Assembly (NCBI RefSeq): GCF_032854445.1
Contig: NC_088295.1
Span: 9,785,385 to 9,845,384, forward strand
Length of the DNA: 60,000 nucleotides
Origin: Liolophura sinensis
Lineage: Eukaryota; Mollusca; Polyplacophora; Chitonida; Chitonidae
Reading direction: 5' to 3'
In this document: positions 41,301-48,308 of the stretch, piece after piece
Layout: each line of letters starts with the position of its first letter
How positions within the stretch are numbered: the first letter of the stretch is position 1
Notes under the pieces: model-generated
What the model was told of the DNA's origin: nothing
The model's input: only the letters and a program-made list of their open reading frames with translations
Database searches by the model: none
Translations under genes and position numbers: made by a program

Positions 41301-43869
41301 TGCACGCATGTGTGTCTGTCAGCAAATGTACTGAAAATGGTGTAGTCAAGCTAAGTTCCATTCAATTCAACCTTGGTGTGATCTCTATTCAGATCCAGGA
41401 ATTCTTCACCATTGCCGCAAGGGGCCCAAATGCAGAGTGAGCATATAATATACACATATATCACAAAACAGTAAAATGCTGTATGTATATAAGACTTTGT
41501 TGGAACATGCCAAATGGAAAGAAGATGAAGTGCATGTTGCTGGGCTCTCATATGATAAACATTTAATCGGTGAACATTAACATAACATTCAAATTATTTA
41601 ATTGTCAGCCTTCACTTGTTAATGGGTGTCTAAACTATTAAAACCATTCAAAGAAAGTCATCATGTTGTGTAAATTGACACCTGTTTCTAGATTTAGTTT
41701 AGAACACAAACATGCAAGGCATAATTGAATATATGAGACATGTTACATATTTCAGCAAAAATATATTGTTCTCCATTTCTCATGATAGCTATTACAGAAA
41801 GAATGGTAGTAGTAATATTATATAGCCCCTAGGTTCATTCCTCATTGTAACCTTGCAGCATACATGTACTTCATTATTTCTAAACAATAAGATACATGAA
41901 GGCTAGCTCTCCTAAATGTTAAAGTTTCCTCCATTTTGACATTCACTTATTACTATGAAATTCATACAAAAAAGCATGTTATCCTGTTCAGCTTATCTAA
42001 CCAACTGGTTTTCGAATTTGCAGATTTGAAGACAACCAGTAGGCCTTCTGCAACCTGGAAATTGTTACTCCCCTCTCCTATAGTGTGCATTCAAACTGTG
42101 GCATCAACAGTTCAAGAAGACAGATCTTTCTTGCCAATCCATTAGCCAATCTGCACTTTGGGCAAACCAGTATTTCCTCAGCAAAGGACAGTGTCCACAT
42201 AAGTGATGGAAAAGTCTCTCGCTCTCTTCTTCCAAAACTAGTCACTGGACAATATTTTCATAAGCAAAATGCAATGACACAAGTTTATCAGTAAAAGATA
42301 AGAAGTCATCAAGACAACGTGTGGAGATGTGATTTTCAGTTGATATTTTATGATGAACACCTGTCGGAAAACTCCACCTGCTGTGCCATTATAACAGACT
42401 ATACCTTGGATGTTGTGTGTGCCAGCGAGCTGAGAGGTACATGTAAGAGCCACTGTTGACGCCTGTTTTTGATAGCAAAGATCGTTCAGAAAAGATTAAT
42501 CAAACTCACTGCGAAACGGTGTATGGTTTACCATAGGTAGCCCCTGTGGTTATGACACTCTGCCAGTCCAGTATAAAGAGAGGAATTAAAATCACCAACT
42601 GGTGCTAATCACAAGCCAGAATGAGCTGGACTTGAACTCACATCAACCACATTAGTAAAACGCTGCAATGCACAAATGGATTACCCACTAATTAGGTCAA
42701 TTTGCAATATGTTGTACTTTCTTGAATATATATCTTAATTAGCACTATGAGATGTGTACATTCATACTGAAACACTGCTCTTGAGAGCTGAGCCTAGCCA
42801 ATCATGTTACGTTATTCGCCATTATAAGTCCCATTTGCATTTCACATAGCAACCATTTTTTTACAAGAAATGTTGCGAGATCTCGCAGTACACAGGTGCT
42901 GGGTACTAATTTTTACTAGACGGCCTATGCTTAACCTAGTGGAGGCATGCTTACTACATTAAATATCTGTTTATTGAAATTCTGCATTGGAAACAGTGCC
43001 CTCATTCACAGTGACTTACAGTAAAAAAAAGGAGAAAATGAAAATGCCAAGAAGACAGTTTTACAATTAAATGTCGATGTTTCATTGACCATGAAAAGCA
43101 GCTGCAACCTCGAACTTCAAAGGCCACTGTCAGTGACTGGGTGCTTGTTTGACCATGGCTGCCCTGCTGTGGCTTATTGTTACGTGATTGGTTCTCATAA
43201 GCTGGAAACACTGGTGTTTCTGCAAGCATAATCGTAAGCTCCCTAGATCGGCTATATTTTCATGCCGTAAGAAAATGAACAACGTATTTAGCCAGTAAAA
43301 TCTTTAGCTCAATAAAAGTTTAAAGATGAACGCTAAATCACAACCTGGTATAAGAAACTGGCTTCCCACGGTGACCTCCCTTATTAAGCCTGCTCTGGTC
43401 AGCTTGAACATCCTCAGATGCGGCAGACGGCTAGCAACAGGCTTCCACTCAGTTTGATATTAGTTTCTGTTTATTTACCACCTCGCTCAAACTGTTAGGG
43501 TGGTGGTTTAAACAAGCTATCTATGTTGAGGTTTGCAAAACTGTTTGGGGTAGGCCGTAAACATTGGCTGTCAGATCGGCTGTGAACTTAGCTATTAGAT
43601 TTAGCCTACACTGGCTGCAGCTAGCAGGAGCCTGCAGCCGTCAGCTTACCTTGTAACATGTGCTCGAGCTTCTTTCGATCCACTCGGAATCTGTCCTCGA
43701 CAAAATCCGGATCTCGTTGTATACCATCCTCATTATGTCCCTGAGAACCGTTATCACAGCAGTCTATGTTACAATCACTCCTGAACGTTGAATCCTTCAT
43801 AGTTGTCGAATATGAAACTCGTAACCTACCCGCCATGGCATTCTTGTTGTTGTACTGCCGTCCTCTCAT
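2299..43869 (-). CDS. BICC1: Bicaudal-C (BicC/BICC1) RNA-binding protein, 5' six exons, gene continues beyond position 1
   Basis: Gene-level entry. Coding exons on the minus strand are 43869-43650, 34588-34542, 22606-22537, 11494-11415, 8612-8451 and 2352-2299. They splice in phase (633 nt, 211 codons) with consensus GT-AG ends. The product matches animal Bicaudal-C along its length: the RFRVDRKKLE block in exon 1, EDFFQR in exon 2, ETNTQITWPSKLKIGAKSKK in exon 3, IMTVLDTK in exon 4, KMDVSHTEHSHVIGKGGNN in exon 5 and VSIAGQPTGVESAR in exon 6. BicC family proteins are cytoplasmic KH/SAM proteins that bind mRNA 3'UTRs, recruit CCR4-NOT and act in oogenesis, axis patterning and cilium-related kidney biology (known of the family). 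Residues about 60-139 form the degenerate first KH-like unit without a GxxG loop. Residues 140-211 hold the first canonical KH, with GKGG at 159-162. Later KH units and the SAM domain must lie past the window edge. No frame break is seen. Confidence 0.95.
2950..2985 (-). repeat. tRNA-like B-box fragment, probable SINE relic
   Basis: The reverse strand at 2964-2974 reads GGTTCAAATCC, a good Pol III B-box. No matching A-box or folded tRNA is seen around it, so it is more likely an old SINE head than a tRNA gene. Confidence 0.3.
4905..5120. other. GC-rich block inside intron 5
   Basis: About 200 bp clearly richer in G+C than the surroundings, with many CTGCT and CCTG words and few CpG. Open reading frames across it have no recognisable product and no BicC similarity. 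It could be an older repeat insertion or a regulatory block; nothing in the sequence decides. Confidence 0.3.
6412..6705 (-). mobile_element. tRNA-derived SINE, 5'-truncated, with 12 bp target-site duplication
   Basis: The plus strand starts GTGAGTGAGTGCTTGGGG and continues through TTTTTTCAGTCATATGATGACG. It aligns by eye along its length with the full copy at 54296-54660, so the element lies on the minus strand with its head at the right. The copy ends inside the head (GGATCTACTGCTCCCGAAGC), losing the A-box half. The 12 bp CATTATGTTTAG flanks it at 6400-6411 and 6706-6717, showing target-primed insertion of a truncated copy. Confidence 0.85.
6777..7650. repeat. 61 bp minisatellite, about 15 units
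   Basis: The unit core CACCTGCTGACATGGTACAG starts near 6787, 6848, 6909, 6970, 7031, 7092, 7153, 7214, 7273, 7331, 7392, 7453, 7512, 7570 and 7631, with spacings of 61 bp and, in some units, 58 or 59. The spacing pattern 61, 59, 58, 61 recurs, showing a four-unit higher-order repeat of about 239 bp from 7153 to 7630. Units contain the palindrome GGTACATGTACC or close variants. Confidence 0.95.
7717..7845. mobile_element. Foldback (MITE-like) element, about 57 bp arms
   Basis: The left arm, from CATGGGCCC at 7717 to CATGGCGA at 7772, is an imperfect inverted copy of the right arm, from TCGCCATGG at 7789 to GGGCCCATG at 7845. The loop is about 16 bp (ATACCTTCAGTACTGG). Matching landmarks are GGGCCC, ACAAAGC-CAC, and CATGGCGA at the inner ends. 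No ORF of transposase type is inside. This is the structure of a non-autonomous foldback element. Direct repeats at the insertion point are not clear. Confidence 0.8.
8451..8612 (-). CDS. BICC1: BicC coding exon 5, canonical KH domain with GKGG loop
   Basis: A 162 nt exon (54 codons) with acceptor ATTTTTCAG and donor CAG|GTGGGT. It encodes the core of the first canonical KH domain: beta-strand VTLKMDVSH, the RNA-binding loop VIGKGGNNIKRV (GKGG at residues 159-162 of the assembled protein) and TGCHIHFPDSNR. An intact GxxG loop implies retained RNA binding. Compared with vertebrate BICC1 the segment after PDSNR is slightly different (GNNVQEKSNQ), but SNQ is followed by VSIAG of exon 6 as in the family. 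Confidence 0.97.
8767..8905 (-). mobile_element. SINE relic, ACGCAGTAATCAAGAATG-type tail
   Basis: The plus strand shows TTTATTTATTTATTTGATCC, then a diverged form of the shared tail TTTTACGC-GTA-TCAAGAATG, then GACATTATGATGGGAGGAAA and GTTGCTGGCAGAC. This is the order seen in the copies at 29576, 40290 and 45585, so the element is on the minus strand. Confidence 0.7.
9771..10285. repeat. 77 bp minisatellite with 230 bp three-unit period
   Basis: The unit marker CATTTTGTGC begins at 9771, 9848, 9925, 10001, 10078, 10155 and 10231, giving spacings 77, 77, 76, 77, 77, 76. Diagnostic variants (AATATGGG in the third unit; CTGTCTCCACAG after the 76 bp unit) recur with the same period, so the array is a higher-order repeat of 230 bp present about 2.2 times. 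All three plus frames stay open across it because the unit lacks stops in any frame. These reading frames are not genes. Confidence 0.95.
11415..11494 (-). CDS. BICC1: BicC coding exon 4
   Basis: An 80 nt exon with acceptor TTTGCAG and donor AAA|GTAAGT. Its first two bases finish the aspartate codon begun in exon 3. The next 26 codons read PHIKVVGMPEDVRSAKD and then RIMTVLDTK. This is the last strand and helix of the first KH-like unit. Vertebrate BICC1 has PHIKVSG and IMSVLDTK at the same place. Exit phase is 0, so it joins SNRVTLKMD of exon 5 exactly. Confidence 0.95.
12205..12365 (-). mobile_element. SINE relic (CGGCATACTCAAGAATG-type tail)
   Basis: TATTTATTTATTTG is followed by TTTAACGGCATACTCAAGAA, TTTCGCTTTACACGATGG and GGTGGAAAAAGGAGTTCC, a diverged copy of the shared SINE tail and body. 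It is more decayed than the copy at 29576, with an internal insertion of about 25 bp near the tail. Confidence 0.6.
13345..13485 (-). mobile_element. SINE relic (same tail family)
   Basis: TTTATTTATTTGACTG is followed by GATGTCGTATTCAGGAATG and CAGTGGTATGATGGGAGGGA, then CATGACC near the tRNA-head side. Order and orientation are the same as in the other minus-strand copies of this family. Confidence 0.65.
13803..13970 (+). mobile_element. SINE of the same family in plus orientation
   Basis: It begins with a Pol III B-box-like GGTCGAATCC at about 13824. The conserved body AGCTTGGTCAGTTACCTTGC and GGCAGTGGTTTTGCTC follow, and it ends with CTGACTGCCATAGTATGCAA, a decayed start of the shared tail. 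The A-box half of the tRNA head is missing or unrecognisable. This copy shows the element's direction: tRNA head first, shared tail last. Confidence 0.7.
15655..16040. repeat. 107 bp tandem repeat, about 3.5 units
   Basis: GTGAGA-ACTAACCTTAGC recurs at 15680, 15787 and 15894, a period of 107 bp. Inside the unit the word GCTAACCT/CTAACCT recurs every 25-35 bp, so the unit itself grew from a shorter ancestral repeat. The last 100 bp decay into these short units. Confidence 0.9.
19195..20675. repeat. 50 bp minisatellite, about 29-30 units
   Basis: The unit reads GCAACATAAATCTGTGATGC followed by AACAATCAGTTCTCACCATA and CCACAGGGTA, 50 bp, with variants of 46-54 bp. Most units differ by 5-15 percent, so the array is older or less homogenised than the 49 bp array in intron 2. 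Minus-strand reading frames rich in HHRFM/LPCG repeats are by-products. Confidence 0.95.
22537..22606 (-). CDS. BICC1: BicC coding exon 3
   Basis: A 70 nt exon preceded by a pyrimidine-rich tract ending TTCAG and followed by donor AAAG|GTAGGT. It encodes 23 residues running from VMDETNTQ to KIGAKSKK plus the first base of an aspartate codon. This is one of the most conserved segments of Bicaudal-C (TQITWPSKLKIGAKSKK) and forms the first KH-like unit, which lacks a GxxG loop. Phase 0 in, phase 1 out. Confidence 0.95.
24780..24914. repeat. Left copy of a 135 bp direct duplication flanking the 56 bp array
   Basis: It runs from CTTGGTGAACACAGCTGATG through CAAAGTGCAAAGTGACAAAC to ACACATAAATTATCTCAA and is repeated at 25503-25638 with a handful of substitutions. 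A single unit of the 56 bp repeat lies just to its left at 24737. Confidence 0.9.
24917..25480. repeat. 56 bp minisatellite, 10 units
   Basis: The unit contains GGGACCTAAACAGCCTTATG, then TACATGTGCATGTCAGTGGA, then the palindrome GAGATATCTC. Unit starts are near 24923, 24979, 25035, 25090, 25147, 25202, 25258, 25314, 25370 and 25426. The single extra unit at 24737 lies on the other side of the left flank duplication. Confidence 0.95.
25503..25638. repeat. Right copy of the 135 bp direct duplication
   Basis: It begins CTTGATGAACACAGCTGATG and ends CACATAAATTATCTCAAAG. With the left copy at 24780-24914 it brackets the array, so one original cassette (unit plus flank) was duplicated and the units between the copies then expanded. 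Confidence 0.9.
27785..28105 (-). mobile_element. tRNA-derived SINE, diverged, TCAGTCATATGAC tail
   Basis: TTAACACTCAACATTTCAGT and CATATGACAATGAC at the left match the tail of the elements at 6412 and 54296. The middle (TTCTTGTGGCAGGGTGATTC, GTGCTGCTGAC) matches their body. The right end has a B-box-like CTGGGTTTGATTCCAGG and GCTGTAGCCATTTGGCCAC resembling an A-box region. It is an older or different subfamily with the same 3' tail. Confidence 0.7.
29576..29777 (-). mobile_element. Full-length SINE with 11 bp target-site duplication
   Basis: From the left: GATTGGTGTTTAATTCCGTA, CTCAAGAATACTTCACTTAT, CCAGCATTATGGTGGGAGG, AACCATCCACAGGTTGCTG, and a tRNA-like head whose reverse strand has TGGCTGAGGGTGTTAACGC (A-box region). 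ATCCAAGATCT flanks it at 29565-29575 and 29778-29788. It is the cleanest complete copy of this SINE family in the window, about 200 bp. Confidence 0.9.
30835..34025. repeat. 49 bp minisatellite, about 65 units, with 392 and 686 bp higher-order repeats
   Basis: The unit is CCTACATGTACATCAGTCTG, TAATGCACTGTATCCACTAT, AATGGGGTA, 49 bp with almost no length change. Variant units (CACAGCAATAGGG; CAATCTATAATGCACTATAT; CCAGTCAACAATGC; CACTTTATCCATTATAATGG) recur in fixed order. A 14-unit block (686 bp) starts at 31771, 32457 and 33143. An 8-unit block (392 bp) repeats at 30971 and 31363. It occupies over a quarter of intron 2. Confidence 0.97.
34542..34588 (-). CDS. BICC1: BicC coding exon 2
   Basis: A 47 nt exon with acceptor TTCTTTCAG and donor AGG|GTAAGT. 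It completes a valine codon shared with exon 1 and then encodes 15 residues, HGEHTDESAEDFFQR. The linker is acidic and variable; EDFFQ+ is the conserved BicC motif leading into the ITWP strand. Splicing is phase 1 in and phase 0 out. The flanking introns are 9.1 kb on the upstream side and 11.9 kb on the downstream side. Confidence 0.9.
38388..38418. repeat. CA microsatellite
   Basis: Interrupted CA dinucleotide run, about 15 repeats. Confidence 0.9.
38555..38905. other. CpG-richer block in intron 1 with 58 bp tandem duplication
   Basis: The block contrasts with the AT-rich intron and has many CG dinucleotides. GAACTCTTCTT(C/T)CCAGAAG recurs 58 bp apart (about 38680 and 38738), each followed by AGTACAGTTCGTTTTC, with a partial third copy at its left. 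ATTGG at 38845-38849 gives a CCAAT box on the gene's strand. It may be an internal promoter or enhancer, or an inserted element; the ends (CGACTCCATTTTG and GATGGAGGACGCG) are weakly inverted. Confidence 0.4.
39057..39235. repeat. 34 bp tandem repeat, about 5 units
   Basis: TTATCATGGTATCATGGCCT plus ATTGGTATCAGTAA repeats from about 39059, with TCATGG at 39061, 39095 and so on. Units are nearly identical, so the array is recent. Confidence 0.95.
40285..40475 (-). mobile_element. SINE of the tRNA-head family
   Basis: The sequence TTGATTTATTTGACACC, ATACTTCACTTATACAACAG, AGCATTATGGCATAAGG, AGCCCAGGGGGAAACCCACA, AGGTTGCTGAGG is followed by GAGCTGGACTTGAACTCAC, whose reverse complement contains the B-box GAGTTCAAGTCC. 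It is nearly complete, with moderate divergence. Confidence 0.8.
42530..42665 (-). mobile_element. SINE head fragment
   Basis: The plus strand has AATGAGCTGGACTTGAACTC, almost the same B-box region as at 40445-40470. The body left of it is too decayed to place with certainty, and an A-box is not obvious. Confidence 0.45.
43650..43869 (-). CDS. BICC1: BicC coding exon 1 (start codon, N-terminus)
   Basis: First coding exon, ending in the split codon G|GT with donor GTAAGC. An in-frame TAA at 43909-43911 limits the reading frame upstream. Two ATGs compete. The upstream one at 43869 gives MRGRQYNNKNA before the second. The one at 43836 sits in a near-ideal context (GCCATGG) and starts MAGRLRVSYS. 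I report the longer form; initiation at 43836 (62 complete codons in this exon) is equally plausible. The N-terminal 50 residues are acidic and cysteine-containing, without family similarity, as expected for the variable BicC N-terminus. The last 20 or so residues (RFRVDRKKLEHMLQ region) are the conserved entry to the first KH-like domain. Vertebrate BICC1 has the same block before the same kind of exon junction. Confidence 0.9.
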
Positions 43870-44137
43870 GGGCAAGTAGACAGCTTCCCTCTCCAACCGC
43901 GACAAAACTTAGTTCTAGAAGAACTACTTTAGCAAACGCATCGGATTCACTGTATCTTGAATTTGGATAGACCCGATGATCTACATTAGGCGATGGTTCA
44001 GTAACAAACATACCGTCGGATCAGCGCTCGAACTAAAAAGTTTTCCTGTCATTTCACTACGCTATGAAGTGGCGGAGTGATACAGGTCTTAACTGACTTG
44101 ACCTGGGAACTCGGCTGTCACCTAAGGACATCCCCGA

Positions 44138-44151
44138 TGACGTCCTATTGG
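44138..44151 (-). promoter_or_regulatory. CCAAT box and CRE-like site upstream of BicC
   Basis: On the gene's strand CCAAT (44151-44147) lies 3 bp ahead of GACGTCA (44144-44138), the core of a CRE/ATF site. Both are about 270-280 bp upstream of the ATG at 43869, in a stretch with more CpG than the introns. No TATA box is evident. The transcription start probably lies between 43,920 and 44,120 (inference). Confidence 0.45.
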
Positions 44152-44496
44152 GAGTTTTCTTTTTTATGGGTAAGCGTCAATACACTGGTGGTACGATCCG
44201 CTTGTGACTGTTTCGTTAAACTTAGAATGATACATTCAATAATCCCAAAAACGAGTAAAACAAATATATAAAATGTCGTTTTAAAAGCTACATGCATTCT
44301 AGTTTTCAAATCCATCTAGGCCTACATATAGTTCACAAGCCTAATTCTTAAATCGGAGGCCTGTAAACCTATTATGGATATTAGACTTTTATCACAAGGG
44401 CATGTCAGATGACATCTCAAAATATGATTTATTTCTTTTATTTTTTTTAAATAATAGGTCATATGTTCTTTGCAGATAATAATATGTAGGACCAAA

Positions 44497-44563
44497 GGCC
44501 TTGAGAAATACGAAGTGTAGGCTAGAAGTTTGTATAGCCTACACTTCGTATTTCTTAAAGGCC
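44497..44563. repeat. Near-perfect hairpin, 28/29 bp arms, 10 nt loop
   Basis: The left arm GGCCTTGAGAAATACG and on to AGTGTAGGCTA (44497-44524) pairs with TAGCCTACACTTCGTATTTC and on to AAAGGCC (44535-44563). The inner 21 bp are perfect; there is one extra base and one mismatch nearer the base. The loop is GAAGTTTGTA. Pairing stops sharply at both ends. A recent inverted duplication, a small foldback element or a microRNA-like precursor are all possible. Confidence 0.9.
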
Positions 44564-45584
44564 CAAGAACTTTATTTTTCAGTCTCTCTTCAATATTCAG
44601 TCCATGTACATATACACTGTACATGACAGGACATATACATAACCTACGGTCTTTCGGTCATGGTTAAATTCATGCAATGTATCATGTAGTCTGTAGAAGT
44701 TGTTTTGGTGGGAATGGTGACCGGCATGACTAGCTCAGATCAGCTGACTTCCGCGTATAGCTAGGCCTACCTAGCTCTGTTTACCACCAACAAGGACACA
44801 AAGTGCTGATGGTATCCTTCAAACATACAGAGTAAAATGAAATAATATCACTGTTTACCGATCGTTTTCACATCATTTACCGTGTACATGTATAGCTTGT
44901 TCTTTGTGCTCTTTCCTACCGATTTTATCGCATGTAGTTTAACCACATTTGAGGATAATTTAATTCAGCATTGCTCCAGGCGTGCATCTGAAATGAATAT
45001 GAGTCACCCTTGGCAAAAAGTCCGCAAATTTCCTTAAGACCTATCGAGTTATACGACAATTTCGTGTAAGACGTAGGCCTAAACGTGCAGTGTTTGCCAT
45101 AAACATGTGTTATATACAGGTTACGCGCGTGCAACCCGAATTAGGTAGACCTACTCGGATTCCAACGTTGACCAATTCCAAGGACTATAATATACACGCA
45201 TGCACTCGCAATTTTAACGCGTGTGCGAGCTAAGTAAGCCTACCGCCCACAAGGTTTTCTCAGTATGATGTCGCAAAGATGTAGGCCTGTGCATGTATAT
45301 GGCCGAAATACTGCCAATGTGCATGGCGCGAAACCATGCACGTGCATTTATGGGTTGATTATATATTAGGTTAAACTGGAAGTTGTCTCATTATTTTTTC
45401 TCGGATGCTGCGTGAATTTATTGTCTACTCAAATATATTCAGACACATGAAAATTTCTTCTGGAGTTAACAGAACATACAAGATTAGACCAAATGTATGT
45501 ATGCATCCATAAAGTATCCAACAGTAAGTTTAAAATGTATACGTTTCATTTTGTGAAGTTGCATAACCGAGATATCGCAATTTA

Positions 45585-45703
45585 TTTATTCTTTTATTTA
45601 ATTGGTGTTTTACGCCGTGCTTAAGAACATTTCACTTATACGATAGCGGCCAGCATTATGGTGGGAGGAAATGGGCAGAGCCCGGGGAACCCAAGACCAT
45701 CCG
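45585..45703 (-). mobile_element. 5'-truncated SINE with imperfect 12 bp target-site duplication
   Basis: It reads TTATTTAATTGGTGTTTTAC, GCCGTGCTTAAGAACATTTC, GCCAGCATTATGGTGGGAGG, GCAGAGCCCGGGGAACCC. TATCGCAATTTA at 45573-45584 and TATCGCAGTTTA at 45704-45715 flank it. The tRNA head is missing, as expected from incomplete reverse transcription. Confidence 0.8.
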
Positions 45704-46104
45704 TATCGCAGTTTAAACGCAGCCAAAACTGACTTCAAGGGGAACATTTCTTTGCCTTTAAGTAACATGGGTGTGAGTATGGGGTACGAGAATTTCAGAT
45801 TAAAAGTTTATTGACAGAATTATATATCGATCACATTGGAAGTCTCTTTTCATCCTCAGGTTATACTGTATCTATAAGGTTATAAGGTTATATACAAATA
45901 TATATAAGGTTATATCATTTGCTGCATTTGTTTTTATAACTCATCTACAAGGCTTATCTGTCTATATATGACAATTGTGGCATTAACTCAAAAATATATA
46001 GGCCTGTCATCATATTAACAATTAAAAAAAAATGAAGAAAAACAAAACTCGCTTAATAAACAGGAAGAAATTTGGACGACACTTAAGTCTTTGCACACAA
46101 TTTT

Positions 46105-46225
46105 ACTTATTTATCTGATTGGTGTTTCGCCCGGTGCTCAAGAACTGCCCATAATAAATTGTCGACCCTGACGAGAGCAGAATTTGATCTTGCGGCCTCA
46201 TTAACCAGGGGCCTGATAGTCGCAG
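46105..46225 (-). mobile_element. Degenerate SINE relic
   Basis: TTATTTATCTGATTGGTGTT and CGGTGCTCAAGAACTGCCCA mark the tail. CAGAATTTGATCTTGCGGCC recalls a B-box region. The middle body is deleted. Confidence 0.5.
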
Positions 46226-46323
46226 CACTATCCCTGCCCACAAAATATGCATGCATATCCTACCCGTAAGATGATACCAAAGGGGGGAAATGAACATCCA
46301 ATATTCGCTTCCCTTTGCACGAT

Positions 46324-46380
46324 ATGAGACCTCCCCCTCCCCCCCCCCCCAAAAAAAAAGAACACACACAGAAAAAGAAA
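46324..46380. repeat. Poly-C / poly-A / CA tract
   Basis: A C-rich run passes directly into A9 and then a short CA run. Confidence 0.85.
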
Positions 46381-47416
46381 AAAAGTACATAAAATGATAA
46401 TAAAATCACTAGATGTTATCTCACTACGCTGGTGTATAAATTCATGTGCATGCAGACCTATAGTGGTCAAAATGTGGGTGTATGTCTTTGTTATATGCAC
46501 TATATATAAATGCGCGTAACAGAAGTCTGGGGGATTCGTGCTGTGTAAGCCAGCGTGTGTATAGGCCCAAATATGCATCACAGGAGGCTACGTGACTGCA
46601 TGTAGGCGGCAAAACCATTTACAGAATTGCCCCGGGGTATATCTAACATTAATTACTAATAAAAAAAAAAATGTAAAGTTTGATACTAATAGCCGCACGC
46701 CGACGAATTAAGGAGTCTTCTACTGGAGACGGAAATGTATAGACAGAAGTACGCGCAATTTAGATCTGTATAGCCTAGTATGTAGATATATATTGACGTT
46801 TCTTGATGTCCATATATCCTATCCATGCATGCAAGAGCAGGTAGTGTGTCCATAAAAAGTTCAGCATTTTGTACATCCATACATTTTATAATTCAGGTCA
46901 TCACAATCATTTAAAAAGAATGTCGATCTCGAAGTTTTCAATTTGTATGTCTATATTAAACAATGCAATTTTAATTGTTATTGTTCGTATGTTGTCTTCA
47001 GTCCCATGTATGCATATGTACATGGTTGACGATTGGTTTACGAATGTCTGTTAGGCGAATGCAGATACAGAACATAAAGGTATAAAGCTCGATGGAAATG
47101 AGATTTCGGTTTGACGACCACAGTAACAGCAAAGATTGGAAATTCACATTAGTTTAGCTTGTGATATAACAGTTTCTGCTATTGTGTAACAAAAAAAAAA
47201 CAAAAAAAAAACAACAACAAAGAATACATTCAGTTGTGAAAATATTTCCCCGGTATGTAAATAAATTAACAACAAATCTTATTAAAATGAGTTTAGCAGA
47301 TCATGTGATGTCATCCATGCAGATGGTTTAGTTGAAATCAAGTTTTATATAGGCTTAGATTTAAATATATATGCAGAATTATAAAAAATTATGCGTGGAG
47401 TTTGTTTACTTTGTGT

Positions 47417-47448
47417 CCCCCCCCCCCCCCCCACACACACATATATAG
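47417..47448. repeat. Poly-C tract followed by CA and TA repeats
   Basis: About 16 C followed by CACACACACA and TATATA. Confidence 0.9.
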
Positions 47449-47466
47449 GCACACCAGTGTTGTTCA

Positions 47467-47590
47467 TTGCATACTTAGAGATTGTCAATTAAGCTCAGGT
47501 ATAGGTATGGGAAATAGGCTTCCTCTAGTCGTCCAGTTGCATACTTAGAAATTGTCAAGCTTAGGTATAGGTATGGGAAATAGGCGCGGA
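47467..47590. repeat. 70 bp direct tandem duplication
   Basis: TTGCATACTTAGAGATTGTC at 47467 recurs at 47537 with one change, and both copies end GGTATAGGTATGGGAAATAG. Two copies, about 60 bp conserved of each. Confidence 0.85.
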
Positions 47591-48308
47591 TTATATAGCC
47601 TCAAAAGAAATGAAACATTAAAATGTACATTATTTATTTGTTTATTTATTTTATTGGTACTTTTCACCATTTGACTTAGAAAACACCAATGAAGTAAATA
47701 AATAATAATATGATTTATTGCAACAAACAGCTAACATGCATTTCGCCTGATAATCTGCGACAATGCATATGTAATTAATCCGATAGAGGAATAAGTAAAA
47801 CGTTATTACAGACACCATTCCAACGGCATGCATATACCTTCCGCACCACAGTTCACGCGATTCGTGCATGTGTACTCGCGTGTGAACCGTTCTACTGCGT
47901 GACACAATCAAACCAAAGATCTGTATAATTCACGGATGTGCACACTAGCGTCAAGCTGCATGTGGCAAATCGTGGCGCTATAATAAATTGTTTATATACC
48001 TCACAGTCAGCTAAATCAAATCACAGACGACAACCCATAGATATCACCTCCATAGAAATCGACCGAGTTCAGCAAATTAAACGATTTGTTAAGCATGTGT
48101 GGTTTTCCTCCGACAGTTCCAGACAACTAATTACTCCAATGTTTATCATTCATTACAACTATCACATCCACGATATCATGAAACCTCAAAGCCGCGAAAC
48201 AGCACGTGAAGTCAAACGTACGCCCATTTCCATTTGTATCATTCATCTTTCCTGAGCATCGGAACCGGGGGTCGAGGTGTCAAGTGGTGGGGGCCCAAAT
48301 ATGCTTAC

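Larger units (their letters stand above)
34589..43649 (-). other. BicC intron 1
   Basis: A 9.1 kb first intron, a typical place for enhancers. It contains a poly-T run near 36.82 kb, a CA microsatellite at 38.39 kb, a CpG-richer block at 38.56-38.90 kb, a 34 bp array at 39.06 kb and SINE copies at 40.3 and 42.55 kb. No other exon is supported. Confidence 0.7.

Noticed and set aside
45325-45333. E2F-like GGCGCGAAA site
   Set aside because: A single 9 bp match about 1.4 kb from the nearest start codon; too short to support alone.
47938-48255. 105-codon plus-strand ORF
   Set aside because: No recognisable domain or splice context and no similarity to neighbours; consistent with a chance ORF.
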